Assembly (NCBI GenBank): GCA_001643675.2
Contig: LSRY02000010.1
Coordinates: forward strand, 527,501-591,500
DNA: 64,000 bases
Direction: 5' to 3'
From: Monocercomonoides exilis
Lineage: Eukaryota > Preaxostyla > Oxymonadida > Polymastigidae
Both the position numbers and the translations under genes were made by a program. The notes under the pieces were generated by a model, which ran no database searches, was not told the origin of the DNA, and saw nothing but the letters and a program-made list of their open reading frames with translations. Positions 1 to 10,489 of this stretch are shown one piece after another. The first letter of the stretch is position 1; the number at the start of each line of letters is the position of its first letter.

Positions 1-750
1 GGGCTATTAAAGAAAGCGAAGAACGAGGAAGTGATAGATCATCAGCTCTTGATTTTTTCAACGGCTCTGATGAAAAGGGACGAATTTCATTGGCTGAATT
101 AGTTTTATTTATTTTTCGAAGTGTACCAATCGCAGAATTGGACTTTTCATTTAAAGATGAATAATTTGCAGATTCCTGTTCATCTGATTCATTCTCTTCA
201 GTTTCATACGTATATGATGTAGACTCTGCACCCTCTTCGATAGAACTTTCGTAACTTTGCAGAGACGTTGACGGGCTTGAAGCAACAGATGAAGAATTCT
301 CAAAAAATAAAAAGAAAAGAAAAAAGGAAAATTTTTAATAAAGTTTCTCCAAAAATTAAAAAATGCGAACCAACGGGAACAGCACTGGCAAATACTCTCC
401 TTTAATTTTAAAAGTGATAATTCAGCAAAAAACAAGTTAAATTGTTTAAACAAATAATATGGAATACCATTGTAATTAATAACATTTTTTGGATTATCAA
501 TGTCTAAATCATGCTGAAGCATTGAAATTAGTCTCATAAGAAGATAAAATTCATCTTTAATTAAAATTTCACGATTAGTTCTTGCACAATGCTCCCAAAT
601 TCTATTTCGAATGTTCTGATTCAATTTCGGTGGATTAAATTTCAAATATGTTGATAATGGAAAAACTCCACCAGAGGACAACTTCGAAAATAGAACTGCA
701 AAACATTTGTCTTCAATCTGTGAATATCTGACAAAGTTTTGCTTTTCCAT
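1..750 (-). CDS. EH-domain-like protein, 5' portion, runs off the left edge
   Basis: The start is the ATG at 750-748. Residues about 8-75 read like an Eps15-homology (EH) domain: a helix, a G-rich turn, a strand-like FPLSTYL, then NRIWEHC and KDEFYLLMRLISML, which match the xIWxxxD...EFxxAMRLI pattern of EH domains. EH domains bind NPF peptides in endocytic adaptor proteins. After about residue 105 the frame becomes an unlikely F/R-rich tail, while another minus-strand frame from 298 to 1 is open and Ser/Glu-rich (NSSSVASSPSTS...), ending at the edge without a stop. I therefore infer an intron between roughly 300 and 430, with a T-rich tract ending in AG near 299. The exact donor is ambiguous because several GT sites fit. 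The C-terminus lies outside the window. The EH call rests on pattern recognition only. The gene is head-to-head with the giant gene starting at 947. Confidence 0.6.
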
Positions 751-946
751 CTCAATTTTTATTAACTTATTGATCCATGAAAATATAATAAACTTTTTCT
801 GTTTTTTTCATTCAAACAAAACTGCATTTAACAATATAATTGTGACAAACTATTTATTCTCTTTGAGATAATGATGTTTTGAAAAATCTTCAAAAAAAAC
901 TCAAAATTGACAAAGAGTTTTGGTAACGAGATCAATTATTTGTGAG
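751..946. promoter_or_regulatory. Divergent intergenic region between EH-like gene and giant gene
   Basis: This AT-rich spacer of 196 bases separates two genes transcribed outwards, so it must hold both promoters and 5' leaders. I see no defined element such as a clear TATA box that I could separate from the general AT richness. Confidence 0.4.
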
Positions 947-3900
947 ATGCTTGAAGTTGATACAAATTTTTTAGAATCGTTTGTGCTTGCTAAAACCGTT
1001 GCAGAAAGGGAACGTTCTTTAGAAAAGCTAGCTCCTAATTCAAAAGGCTTCTATTATTATTCTATTTTGCACGAGCAGTTGAAGAGCCCGGAAAAGCAAA
1101 CGGAAAAGGAAGAACTTCTTCTAAAGCAATATTCTAAGCAATATGGAGAGTATGAATATAAAAGATTCAACATGGAATATCGAAGAAATTTATTGTCATT
1201 CGATTCATTTTCGATTAAAGAAAAAGAGAAATTTATTAATGATTTAAAATCGGATATTTTCGGAATACAAACGAGAGATAGCAGAAATACTTCGATTGAA
1301 GGTACTGCCTTTTGCCCTCCCGGAACTGCTCTCGAAAAAACTGGACAAAAGAGCACAATTACGCCTCAAAAGCCCCAACAACAGCAGCAATCACTTTTAT
1401 CCAAAGCACTATTTGGAACAAGAGAAAAACCCCCTCCTTCGAAGCTTGATCAGAGCTTGGTCAGTTTTAAGAAATTCTTTAAAAGCGATATAGCATTGGA
1501 TACATTTTCAACTGAAGCAATGTGGTATTATGCTTCTGCAAATATGGATAAATATGACGCAAGCTACCTCTTAAAAATAATCCCTTCGTTTACGCTGCCA
1601 TCTATTGCATCTGTGACAGCGAAAGCTCACAAATATGATTTGAGATTTGGAAATTTGAATCATAGTTTCACCAAAGATCAATTGTTGCAGATAAGAAAAA
1701 AAGACAGTTCATTCCTTTCTGAAAATAGTTTTGTGACAGCTTTGATTCAAAGCATGATGCCAACATCTGATGAAAATTGGGAATATGATCTGACGGCTCA
1801 ACGTGCGTTTTATGATGAATTATGGGATTTAGCAGTCGCAATTCCGCCAGCCTCATCTTCACAGAAGGTGACTCTGATGGGCTCGGTGCTTCATTTCGAC
1901 TGGATAACCCACGAGCCCTCAAAAAAGCGATTTGATGAGTTTGTTAGCATCCCGTTGTACCACGGCGCCTACATCCAACGCGAATCGTCAGGTATTTTGG
2001 GAAGTATGGGCATTTCTGGAGGAAGAATTTGCAGTCTGAACACCTCTCTATTAAGCATGTGCAAGCTTCCTTCTTACAGCGTCGACACCCTTCTCGATGA
2101 CTACTTGCTGTTCATCCTGCAGGAAGAGAAAAGCTTCTCACAGTACAGCAAAATCTTTCGGCCCGACTTCCTTCGCCGGAAATTCATTGAAGCCAAAATG
2201 CTGTGCGGAGCTAAAGTCACACAGGCCCCTGCTCCTGGCAAGACGAGCAACAAGAAGGGAGAGTACGCTGTCATCCAGGCAGAAGATACAAATTTCGTGG
2301 ACGCGCTGAAAAGCAAAGTGGAGCTTACTTTTTCGACTCAAAACCGTGTCGTGTTCCACTACCAGGACACGGTCGATTTGGAAGTACTGGTGAAGAATGT
2401 AAAGACAGTGGTCTTGCGTGTGTTTGAGATCGACACAGTTGCATACTACAAGCGGTTCAAGAAGGAGATAGGCATCGACATCAATTTGGACGGGATGATG
2501 ACAGCAGACGAAGAGACATTCGACTTCTCGTCGGTGCCTTCCTGTGAGCGGCGCACGCTCCATTTGCACCTTCGCCAGCTGGACAACAAGCGCGGGGTGT
2601 TTGTGGCAGTAGTCAGCGGTGGAGGGAACATCAGCCGCGCGCTGATTCGGAAGGGGAGCCTGAGGTTGGTCACACGTTGTCTTCCGGACGGCCATGCAGC
2701 GATGGTGGCGGATGAGTCGAATGCGATTCTCGATCCGAAGAGAGTGACTGTGTCAGTTGACGGAGTGAACTACAGCGGCAAGCGGAGGAAGCGCAGCCAG
2801 AACAGAAAAGACAAGGAGTCCAGGTATCAAGCGAATGGAGGAGATGCATCTGAACTCGGAAAGGAAATTGAGATGGAATCATCTTCGGAGCGTGATTCGG
2901 ATGATAGCGATGAGGAAGACGATGAAGACGAGGACGATGAGATTCAGAATGAAAACAAGCCTACAGGGAAAAAAGGAGAGTTTACTGACGATGACGATCC
3001 CAATCTCTGTGAAGGAGAGTTTGTCATCCCATTTGCTTCGTCTTCTGCTTCAGAAATTAGCATGAATAAAACTGTCATTGTGATCGACAACAAGACTGGA
3101 TTTGCGTGTCTGTGCCCGTTTTTGCAGTACAAAGAGCACTACAAGTTCCGCTGTGGTGTGTTTATCGATCGGGAGGAGCTGATCCGCTATAACGAAGCCC
3201 ACATTTTGATCCGCCCGCAGCTGATGTGCAACAGCGTTCCTGTCTCCGTGTCGCGCATCCAGGAAGGCTCAGTCACTGTCATCGCGAAGGATCTGGACGG
3301 CATCCCCACAACACGCATATTCGAAGGACTGACATTCTCCGACGAGGAGGAAACGGTCATTCCCTTCCAAATCCCAGAGCGGCTGAGCTGTCTCGAAGTG
3401 ACTGTAAGAGGAAGCGTGAAACACTTCACAGAGAACAAGCATGCTACGCCCCAGCAGATTTCTCACACACAATCTTTTATCATCAACAAGATCGACAAAA
3501 CGTGCAATGTTATTTCAGCATCGCTGTATCTTCACCCAGCACGTGGATATGTTGCGTCTTTCTTTGGAAAGTCTGGTGAATTCATTCCAAATCTGTCAGT
3601 GAACTGCTTCTTCCAGTTCAGAGCGGCTAAAACAGCATCTAACTCTCCCTCTCTTTGGATGCAGACAGACGAGCACGGAGAACTTGAGCTGGGCAGTTTG
3701 GATGACATTTCATCTGTCAGAATGTCCCTGCCAACTGGAAAAGGCAATATGCGCTCCTCTCTCACGTTTCCTGTTGGTGCTGAGCGCAACTATGGATCCT
3801 CTTCTGACGCCTTTGTCGCTGAGAAGAGCGAACCTAGCGATACCTATAGGAACATCTCAGTCGGCGAGGAAAAGAATGATTTGGAGACATATGCGTATCC

Positions 3901-6900
3901 ACAAGGCGCAGAGTTTGCTATTCCGTTCCGTGCCACAACCAAAGATGATGCCAAGATGGTGTTTCTGACGCTCAACACACGAGACGGCAAGGCCAAAGAG
4001 GATTGCACAAGCGAGCTGTCGTTTTCGAAGGACAAAGTAATTCTGTCGAAGCGTCTGAGAGGAGGAGATTATGAGCTGTTTGACTGGAAGACAGGAAGAC
4101 GCGTCTTCATCAGCATTGTCGGAGGTAACGGAATAACTGTGGCACAAAGAAAACGCAAAACTGTGCGCTCGCATCCAGAAGCTGCAAGCAGCTCGAGCAC
4201 ATCTTCTTCTTCTTCTTCGCGCGAAATCGATCAAAAAACATCTGAACAAGGTGTTGTCATCGGATCTCAGCGTATTGCCCAAGTGAGTGTGACGGAATCT
4301 CTTCGAATTGTATCGCTGAAGCAAAAAGACGACAAGATTGTTGTGAAGCTTGCGAATACGTCTCCATACACTCGTCTTCATTTCTACGGCAGCCGTTTTG
4401 ACCCTTGCTTCGATGCGCATCAACTGCTGAAGGCTGCCCCGCTTCAAAAGCCTGAAATAACAGAGTTTCGCGACGCAGCCACTACGTTTGTGAGCAACCT
4501 TCCTGTTGGTTCTGAGCAGCATTACATTCAGAATAGGAAGGGGTACAAGCCCAGACTCGGGAATACTCTCAATGTTCCATCGATTCTTGTCAATCCGGTG
4601 GTGAACTGCACCACCACTCAGAAGGAGGAGAAGGTGATCGATGCTGGAAAGTTTGATGGCGGGCAGGTTGATTCGTCTTCGACAAGCAGGCGAACTTTTG
4701 CAACAGAGGAGTCGAGGAGCAACCAAAGAAGCAACTTCTTCTCTCCATCAAGCCCGAATGAAGATGATAAAAACATCGATTTTCTTGTGCATCCTTCATC
4801 TGTGCTGTTGAACCAACATCCTCCTGTTGGAGAAAAGAGCGAATATGAGCTCCCAATGAACTTCTTCAAGGCAGGGCATACTGTTTTGACAGTCATTGCT
4901 GTGGATGAGGAGCGTGTGATCACACAGCGCATGGCTGTGCGGAACAAGTTGAACGAGGAAGCAGAAAAAAGAGAGAAAGAGAAAGAGAAGCTGAGAGCGA
5001 AAAACAAAATCGTTGGGCAAAATGACAAGTTTGCGCTTTCAAGAGACCCAGAATTCTCATTGACGACTGATATGCGATTCTTGCATCCATTCAATCCAAA
5101 AGCTCATTACTTGGAAACAAGGTCAGTTTCTTTGGTGTTTTCTCAGAAGTTCATTGAAGGCGTATTCAACAGAATCCGCTCATTGGCAGGGTCAGGAAGC
5201 AACCTTTCTGAATCGTCTTCGTCTTCTTCTTCTTCAGTGGTTGTTCCGTCTGCAGTTTCTGATCTGTTTAAGCAATATTCATCTCAAAGAGTGATCGAAG
5301 ATATGAGCACTTCCCAAGTTGAGATGTTTGACTCGTTGAAAAGCGTTTTTCATCTGATGATTTCAATCTTGGCCAGTTTGGACAAAGAGAATCACGCTTC
5401 GCCCATGGCCCGCTTGTCAAATTCCACCACGCTCAAGCAGTTCAGATTGTGGGAAGAGTCATTTTCCAACTGGCATCAGCTCTCCTCTCACAAACGAATG
5501 GAGCGCTACTCTTCGTTTGCCTGTCACGAAACAGACTTGTTTGTGTATATGAAATCGCCTGGCCTGTTCAAGAGATATGTGGCACCGTTTCTGCGATGCA
5601 AGAAGGAGAAGACGCTTCTGGATCACTACCTGCTGAACACCAGAGACTTGGCATACTTTATGTGGTTCATGCAGCCATCTCAGTTCCATCGGCTGAATGC
5701 TTTTGAGCAGATTCTTGTGTTGGACAGAGTGATCGACATATTGGATGAGAAGTGCTTGGAAATTGAGTGTGAATTGAAGAACAAGCACAACGATCCAGGA
5801 AAAAGTGAACTTGAAAAGAAAGTTGCTAAATACAAGAAGGAGGCCGATTCATTTGTAAAGAACTTTTTGCGGATGATAAAGCAAAAAATTGCAAACTCAG
5901 AACAAGACGCAGCAAAGGAGAAAACAATGTTTGAGATTACTTTGCGCTCTGGATATCGTCCAGAAGAGAAAGCGGGCAAAAAGAAGAAGGCAAAGACTGA
6001 AGCAGGAGAGAAAGGAACTGGCGGCAGGAAACGCAGTCATCGATTGGGGATCCCTGAAAAAGATGATTCTGACGGTTCAGAAGAATTTAGCGAAGACGAT
6101 CAATTAAGCCTTGAATCTGAAGAAGATGAGGAACACTTTGCAGGAAATAGAGGAAATTTGTCAGAAAGTGACAGCTCATTTAGTGTTGACAGTGATCAAC
6201 AGCAGAATATTATTTCACGTCCATCATCGGCTGTAATGTTCATGCCAACTTTGACTTCAAACGCACAACAGATTAGTATGAGACAAATGCAAACGCTTAG
6301 CAATCAGATGCCAATGCCGCAAATGTTCTCCAATGTTGCTCCGATGAGTAACTCTGCGTATTCGCAGATGGCGCTGGTGTCTAATATGGCTCCTGATAGC
6401 GCAATGTACTCCAATATGAGCCAAATGGCCGCACCATCATCTCCGCAACAAATGTGCCAAATGGGAGCACCTCGACTTCCGCAACAGATGTGCCAAATGG
6501 CTGCACCACCACCTCCACAACAAATGGGAAAGATGGCGCAGTCGCAACAAACGAGATCATTTATGAAATCAAAAATCGGACCTACGCGTTATTATGGGCA
6601 GGATGGATATAGACGCTTGATGCGAAATGATCAATCTGACTCATCTTCTGATTCAGATATGGAGAGCGAGGAAATGAGAAGATCACCTTTTTCATTTCGA
6701 TTTTCGAAAAAAAGAAGACCACACATTCACCACACCAAAGCACCAATGAAGTCTATTCGCCCAATTCCAAAACCTCGCAAGCCACTTCTTTCAGATCAGA
6801 CAAAGGAATATCGAGAATGTGGCTACTACGGTGTCAGTGATCCGCTCCCTCAGCTTGTGCCTTGGAACAAGTTTTTCCTTGAGTATGCTGAGTATCTGCT

Positions 6901-9900
6901 TGTGATGAAGAGAACATGGCTGAAGAGCGAAATGGATGGTATGCTCAAGGAAATGAGTGGGACAGGCCAGATGAGCGATGCAGAAGCTGTTTCTGTTCTT
7001 CTGAAGAAGCGCCACATGCTGTCATTAAAGGCACACCAGACACAAATGCCCTTCTTGTCGTCTCATGTGATTGATTGCAACACCTCCTTTGCATCTGCTG
7101 CAATCGCCATGAGTTTAATAGATGTGTCGCTGAACGCACAGACCAAACAGAACAGAAAATACATCACGGATGGAGGAGTCACTAAGCAGATTATTATGTC
7201 TGACACACCGGCAATTGTGTTTGTGAAAGAAACCGCAGAATTCAAATATGAAGATGAAGATTCAGAAGCCGAACTTATGAGAGAAAAGGATGAAAGCACA
7301 TCTGGACATCTCTTGATGGAGAAAGAAAAATCTCCAAAGTATCAAGAAAATGATTCACAAGGGAAAAAGAAGCCAGACGGTTATCTTCCTCTGATTATTC
7401 AAGAACTGTTTGTGTCTTCCCTTGCACCAACTGATCCCCACTCCTCATCTCGAAGTACGTCACAGCGCAAATATGTGGAAGATGGACTGTACCAACCGCG
7501 CATTTCCTACGAAGCTGATATTGTTATTACAAATCCAACTTCATCTGCACTCTCGCTGGATGTGCTTATGCAAATTCCTGAAGGGTCAGTTCCATTAAAT
7601 AGCGGTTTCTACACTCGCACTCAGAGCCTTCAAATGCGACCGTTCTCAGCTGAGACGCTGCACTACAGCTTTTACTTCCCAACCACTGGCGTTTTCAAGC
7701 GATATCCCGTTCATCTGTCGAAGGATGGAAAGATTGTGGCATATGGTGCAACTGACGAAAACTCCACTTCGATGACTGTGATTGACCTCGAAGCACAACA
7801 GCGGGCGCTGGAAGAGGCAGCAAAATTGTCAGCTGCCACAGAAGAGCTGGCTGGGCATAGCACAAGAAGATCTTCAGTGAGTTCAGATGAAAGCAGCAGC
7901 GAGAAAGCTTCAAAAGATACATCTTCTACAACAGTAAAAAAGAAGCCAATTGTGGAACTTAAAAATTATATCAATCATTTTAGTTGGGAGTATCTGTCGC
8001 AGCTTGCACCGAACGAAGAACTTCTTCGCTTTATTGCAAACGGAGATATTTGGAGTCCAACAATTTGTTGGAATAGGATTTGCTGGCGTTTTAACTACAC
8101 AGCCAAGAATAAGTTTCCAAACTATGTTTATTGGCCAAGCTGGATGTATCCAGATTCAAACAATGAACCTCATCAGGACTCTCCGCTCCCTTCCGACGGT
8201 CCAACAAAGGTTACAGAAAAAGAAGGAATGAAAATGTTTTATGCGGTTTTAAGCATTCTTGCTTCAAGGATGCATTACGTTGATGAAATCTGGAAATACA
8301 GTTTTCTTTTCAATGGGCCAACATGGGCAATATCAGAATATATTAGACATCATAAGTTGGGCATGAAAAAAGCAATTGGAGATTTTGAATACTGTGATAC
8401 AACTCTTTTCCGGATTAATCCAATGGAAGAAGGAACAATCAGTCTTTATGAATACAGTCCATTGATTAATCCTCGTGTGTACAGAATGGGCAGTCAAAGA
8501 GAGATATTGAATTCGAATTTGAACGAGCAGTGGAAAAAATTCTTGCGCTATGCAGCGCATTATCCGTATTTCATGAGAAAGAAGAGATGGTACGAAGAGA
8601 AAATGGAGCAAGAGAAAGGGGTAATTGTTGATCCTGGATACTTGATGGAAGATGAAGATTTGATTGTGATTGTGTATTATCTCCTTCTGCAGGATCGCCT
8701 TGAAGAGGCAAAGGAGTTGTTTAGTCGGTTGGAGAAGCGAAGAGGAGACGAGTCTGGCTATCAAGTTAGAAGTTCAAGAAACACACCGGCTGCATCTGCC
8801 TTGTCTGGGGGAATGGGTGGCTATGCTTATTCAAAGGATGAACTCCACACAAATCAGCAAGCTACATCTTCTTCTTCAAGTATTTCAGGAGACAGCATCG
8901 TTCAAGCGAGAAAATACAGAAAATATGATCGAGTTATCCAACGTGACGAAGAAATGAACATTCAATACGATTATCTTCGCGCATATCTCGATTTCTGCAT
9001 GCCAACCAATGATGAAGATGCATTTGGAGAGAATGGAACTATTCCATCAACACCGCATCCTCCGACGCCTGCTTATGGTGGAATTCTTCCGACATCCAAA
9101 GCGACTCTTCCTGCTTTGTCTGTGGCTCGGTCGATTGCATCGAAATATCGCGACTACCCGATTTCCAGATGGAGAACGCTTTTCGCTGACCTTGCCTCAC
9201 AAATAGATGAGATTGATGCTTTGTGGGGAGTTGAAAGCGAGACAGCTGCAAAAGATGTCCCTCGTTCATCAGCTTCATCGAGTGAATCATCGCTTGTGAT
9301 GGAAATTGAATCTGAACGTGAATTTAGGAGAATGCATCAACTGGAGATAAAAGTAAAGGCCGATCCAACGTTCCACATTCAAGTCAATCCAAGTGCATTC
9401 ACATTGACTATGCAGCAAACAAATGGAAAGTCACAATTCGTAAAGCTTCGCTTTTACAAGGTTGATATTGAACTTCTGTTTAGTCGTTGCCCGTTCTTGA
9501 AGCATCAAACGCGTGCAAATAGGTTCTCAGTCGTGCGTCCTTCGTATGAAATGATTGTTAAATGGGATGTCCTTCACACTCCAACAGCGTCAATGGCAAC
9601 GTCTGCTGTTTCTGTGGATTCTGGTGCTGCCACATCCTCCGGACTGCCACTTGCCAAGAGTATGACAATTAAGCTACCTGAAGAAATGAGAAATACGAAT
9701 TGCTTTGTTGAAGCTGAATATTGCCATTTGGTTCGAACTGCACCACTTTTGAGCCATGAAATGGAAGTGGATGTGATCGATCACAGCGGAAAGGTGTTTG
9801 TTAGAAGAGCTGATACGCACGCACCTCTTCCGCAGGTGTATGTTAAGGTGTACCGCAAGAAGAATCCTACAGAAGCGGTATCAGATTCGAATCACTGCTA

Positions 9901-10087
9901 TGTGAGGGATGGATACACGGATCTTAGAGGCTGCTTTGATTATGCTTGCATTTTAACCGATACAGATAGAGTTGCTGAGAGTGCGAGCTCTTCAATGTCG
10001 AATCTTCATCAACAAAGATATTCGATATTGATAATGTCTGACTTTTTCGGAGCGGATGTCAGAGAGGCAGATTCTCCGTCAATGTAA
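947..10087 (+). CDS. Giant conserved protein (3,046 aa), TPR-like N-terminus and MG2-like beta regions
   Basis: This is a single uninterrupted frame. The frame is open from a TTG at 920, but the first ATG is at 947, which I take as the start. The stop is TAA at 10085-10087. There is no signal peptide or membrane span, so the protein is probably intracellular. The N-terminal 80 residues look like a helical repeat (GFYYYSILHEQL). Residues about 460-620 contain a beta-rich segment with VLRVFEID.VAYYKRF and SRALIRKG. Near the end come NPTSSALSLDVLMQIPEGS, YYLLLQDRLEEAKELFSRL, and a terminal GYTDLRG.FDYA...YSILIMSDFFGADVREA. From memory this order matches a family of roughly 2,000-residue proteins in planctomycete bacteria and some protists, with macroglobulin (MG2)-like sections. 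I know no assigned function. The protein is longer here because of low-complexity inserts: a Q-run near 150, acidic tracts near 650-690, and an M/Q/P-rich repeat near 1,780-1,870. Confidence 0.85.
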   Translation: MLEVDTNFLESFVLAKTVAERERSLEKLAPNSKGFYYYSILHEQLKSPEKQTEKEELLLKQYSKQYGEYEYKRFNMEYRRNLLSFDSFSIKEKEKFINDLKSDIFGIQTRDSRNTSIEGTAFCPPGTALEKTGQKSTITPQKPQQQQQSLLSKALFGTREKPPPSKLDQSLVSFKKFFKSDIALDTFSTEAMWYYASANMDKYDASYLLKIIPSFTLPSIASVTAKAHKYDLRFGNLNHSFTKDQLLQIRKKDSSFLSENSFVTALIQSMMPTSDENWEYDLTAQRAFYDELWDLAVAIPPASSSQKVTLMGSVLHFDWITHEPSKKRFDEFVSIPLYHGAYIQRESSGILGSMGISGGRICSLNTSLLSMCKLPSYSVDTLLDDYLLFILQEEKSFSQYSKIFRPDFLRRKFIEAKMLCGAKVTQAPAPGKTSNKKGEYAVIQAEDTNFVDALKSKVELTFSTQNRVVFHYQDTVDLEVLVKNVKTVVLRVFEIDTVAYYKRFKKEIGIDINLDGMMTADEETFDFSSVPSCERRTLHLHLRQLDNKRGVFVAVVSGGGNISRALIRKGSLRLVTRCLPDGHAAMVADESNAILDPKRVTVSVDGVNYSGKRRKRSQNRKDKESRYQANGGDASELGKEIEMESSSERDSDDSDEEDDEDEDDEIQNENKPTGKKGEFTDDDDPNLCEGEFVIPFASSSASEISMNKTVIVIDNKTGFACLCPFLQYKEHYKFRCGVFIDREELIRYNEAHILIRPQLMCNSVPVSVSRIQEGSVTVIAKDLDGIPTTRIFEGLTFSDEEETVIPFQIPERLSCLEVTVRGSVKHFTENKHATPQQISHTQSFIINKIDKTCNVISASLYLHPARGYVASFFGKSGEFIPNLSVNCFFQFRAAKTASNSPSLWMQTDEHGELELGSLDDISSVRMSLPTGKGNMRSSLTFPVGAERNYGSSSDAFVAEKSEPSDTYRNISVGEEKNDLETYAYPQGAEFAIPFRATTKDDAKMVFLTLNTRDGKAKEDCTSELSFSKDKVILSKRLRGGDYELFDWKTGRRVFISIVGGNGITVAQRKRKTVRSHPEAASSSSTSSSSSSREIDQKTSEQGVVIGSQRIAQVSVTESLRIVSLKQKDDKIVVKLANTSPYTRLHFYGSRFDPCFDAHQLLKAAPLQKPEITEFRDAATTFVSNLPVGSEQHYIQNRKGYKPRLGNTLNVPSILVNPVVNCTTTQKEEKVIDAGKFDGGQVDSSSTSRRTFATEESRSNQRSNFFSPSSPNEDDKNIDFLVHPSSVLLNQHPPVGEKSEYELPMNFFKAGHTVLTVIAVDEERVITQRMAVRNKLNEEAEKREKEKEKLRAKNKIVGQNDKFALSRDPEFSLTTDMRFLHPFNPKAHYLETRSVSLVFSQKFIEGVFNRIRSLAGSGSNLSESSSSSSSSVVVPSAVSDLFKQYSSQRVIEDMSTSQVEMFDSLKSVFHLMISILASLDKENHASPMARLSNSTTLKQFRLWEESFSNWHQLSSHKRMERYSSFACHETDLFVYMKSPGLFKRYVAPFLRCKKEKTLLDHYLLNTRDLAYFMWFMQPSQFHRLNAFEQILVLDRVIDILDEKCLEIECELKNKHNDPGKSELEKKVAKYKKEADSFVKNFLRMIKQKIANSEQDAAKEKTMFEITLRSGYRPEEKAGKKKKAKTEAGEKGTGGRKRSHRLGIPEKDDSDGSEEFSEDDQLSLESEEDEEHFAGNRGNLSESDSSFSVDSDQQQNIISRPSSAVMFMPTLTSNAQQISMRQMQTLSNQMPMPQMFSNVAPMSNSAYSQMALVSNMAPDSAMYSNMSQMAAPSSPQQMCQMGAPRLPQQMCQMAAPPPPQQMGKMAQSQQTRSFMKSKIGPTRYYGQDGYRRLMRNDQSDSSSDSDMESEEMRRSPFSFRFSKKRRPHIHHTKAPMKSIRPIPKPRKPLLSDQTKEYRECGYYGVSDPLPQLVPWNKFFLEYAEYLLVMKRTWLKSEMDGMLKEMSGTGQMSDAEAVSVLLKKRHMLSLKAHQTQMPFLSSHVIDCNTSFASAAIAMSLIDVSLNAQTKQNRKYITDGGVTKQIIMSDTPAIVFVKETAEFKYEDEDSEAELMREKDESTSGHLLMEKEKSPKYQENDSQGKKKPDGYLPLIIQELFVSSLAPTDPHSSSRSTSQRKYVEDGLYQPRISYEADIVITNPTSSALSLDVLMQIPEGSVPLNSGFYTRTQSLQMRPFSAETLHYSFYFPTTGVFKRYPVHLSKDGKIVAYGATDENSTSMTVIDLEAQQRALEEAAKLSAATEELAGHSTRRSSVSSDESSSEKASKDTSSTTVKKKPIVELKNYINHFSWEYLSQLAPNEELLRFIANGDIWSPTICWNRICWRFNYTAKNKFPNYVYWPSWMYPDSNNEPHQDSPLPSDGPTKVTEKEGMKMFYAVLSILASRMHYVDEIWKYSFLFNGPTWAISEYIRHHKLGMKKAIGDFEYCDTTLFRINPMEEGTISLYEYSPLINPRVYRMGSQREILNSNLNEQWKKFLRYAAHYPYFMRKKRWYEEKMEQEKGVIVDPGYLMEDEDLIVIVYYLLLQDRLEEAKELFSRLEKRRGDESGYQVRSSRNTPAASALSGGMGGYAYSKDELHTNQQATSSSSSISGDSIVQARKYRKYDRVIQRDEEMNIQYDYLRAYLDFCMPTNDEDAFGENGTIPSTPHPPTPAYGGILPTSKATLPALSVARSIASKYRDYPISRWRTLFADLASQIDEIDALWGVESETAAKDVPRSSASSSESSLVMEIESEREFRRMHQLEIKVKADPTFHIQVNPSAFTLTMQQTNGKSQFVKLRFYKVDIELLFSRCPFLKHQTRANRFSVVRPSYEMIVKWDVLHTPTASMATSAVSVDSGAATSSGLPLAKSMTIKLPEEMRNTNCFVEAEYCHLVRTAPLLSHEMEVDVIDHSGKVFVRRADTHAPLPQVYVKVYRKKNPTEAVSDSNHCYVRDGYTDLRGCFDYACILTDTDRVAESASSSMSNLHQQRYSILIMSDFFGADVREADSPSM

Positions 10088-10489
10088 TTGGAGTGAAAAC
10101 TTCAAAAAGTACAGAGAGCATTTTTTATTTTCATGTTATTTTTTCGAATTGGATAATGTAAAGAATTATTGTTTTTATTTTTTTATTTAAAAAGTGGATT
10201 GATTCCTTTGTTTGCACAGACTTCTTTTAATTTTATTTTTGATGCTTAATTTTTCAATTTCAGAACAGACATAGCCTTTCAAATTAAATTATAAATACTT
10301 GCACATTTTTTGTAGAATTAAAACCATTAGAAATTAACTTTTGTGCAAAATGTTTAAATTTTTTATTCAATTAAAGTGAGAAGAAAACCTCAAACGTCTT
10401 TAATGATTTATTAATTTGAGAAAAATCCGTATTTATTCGTACGAAATCATAAATTTTGAAAAAAATGAAATGATCAAATAGTTCTTTCA

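Noticed and set aside
3857-4726. Minus-strand open frame of 289 codons
   Set aside because: It lies entirely inside the giant gene on the other strand and shows no domain or sensible composition.
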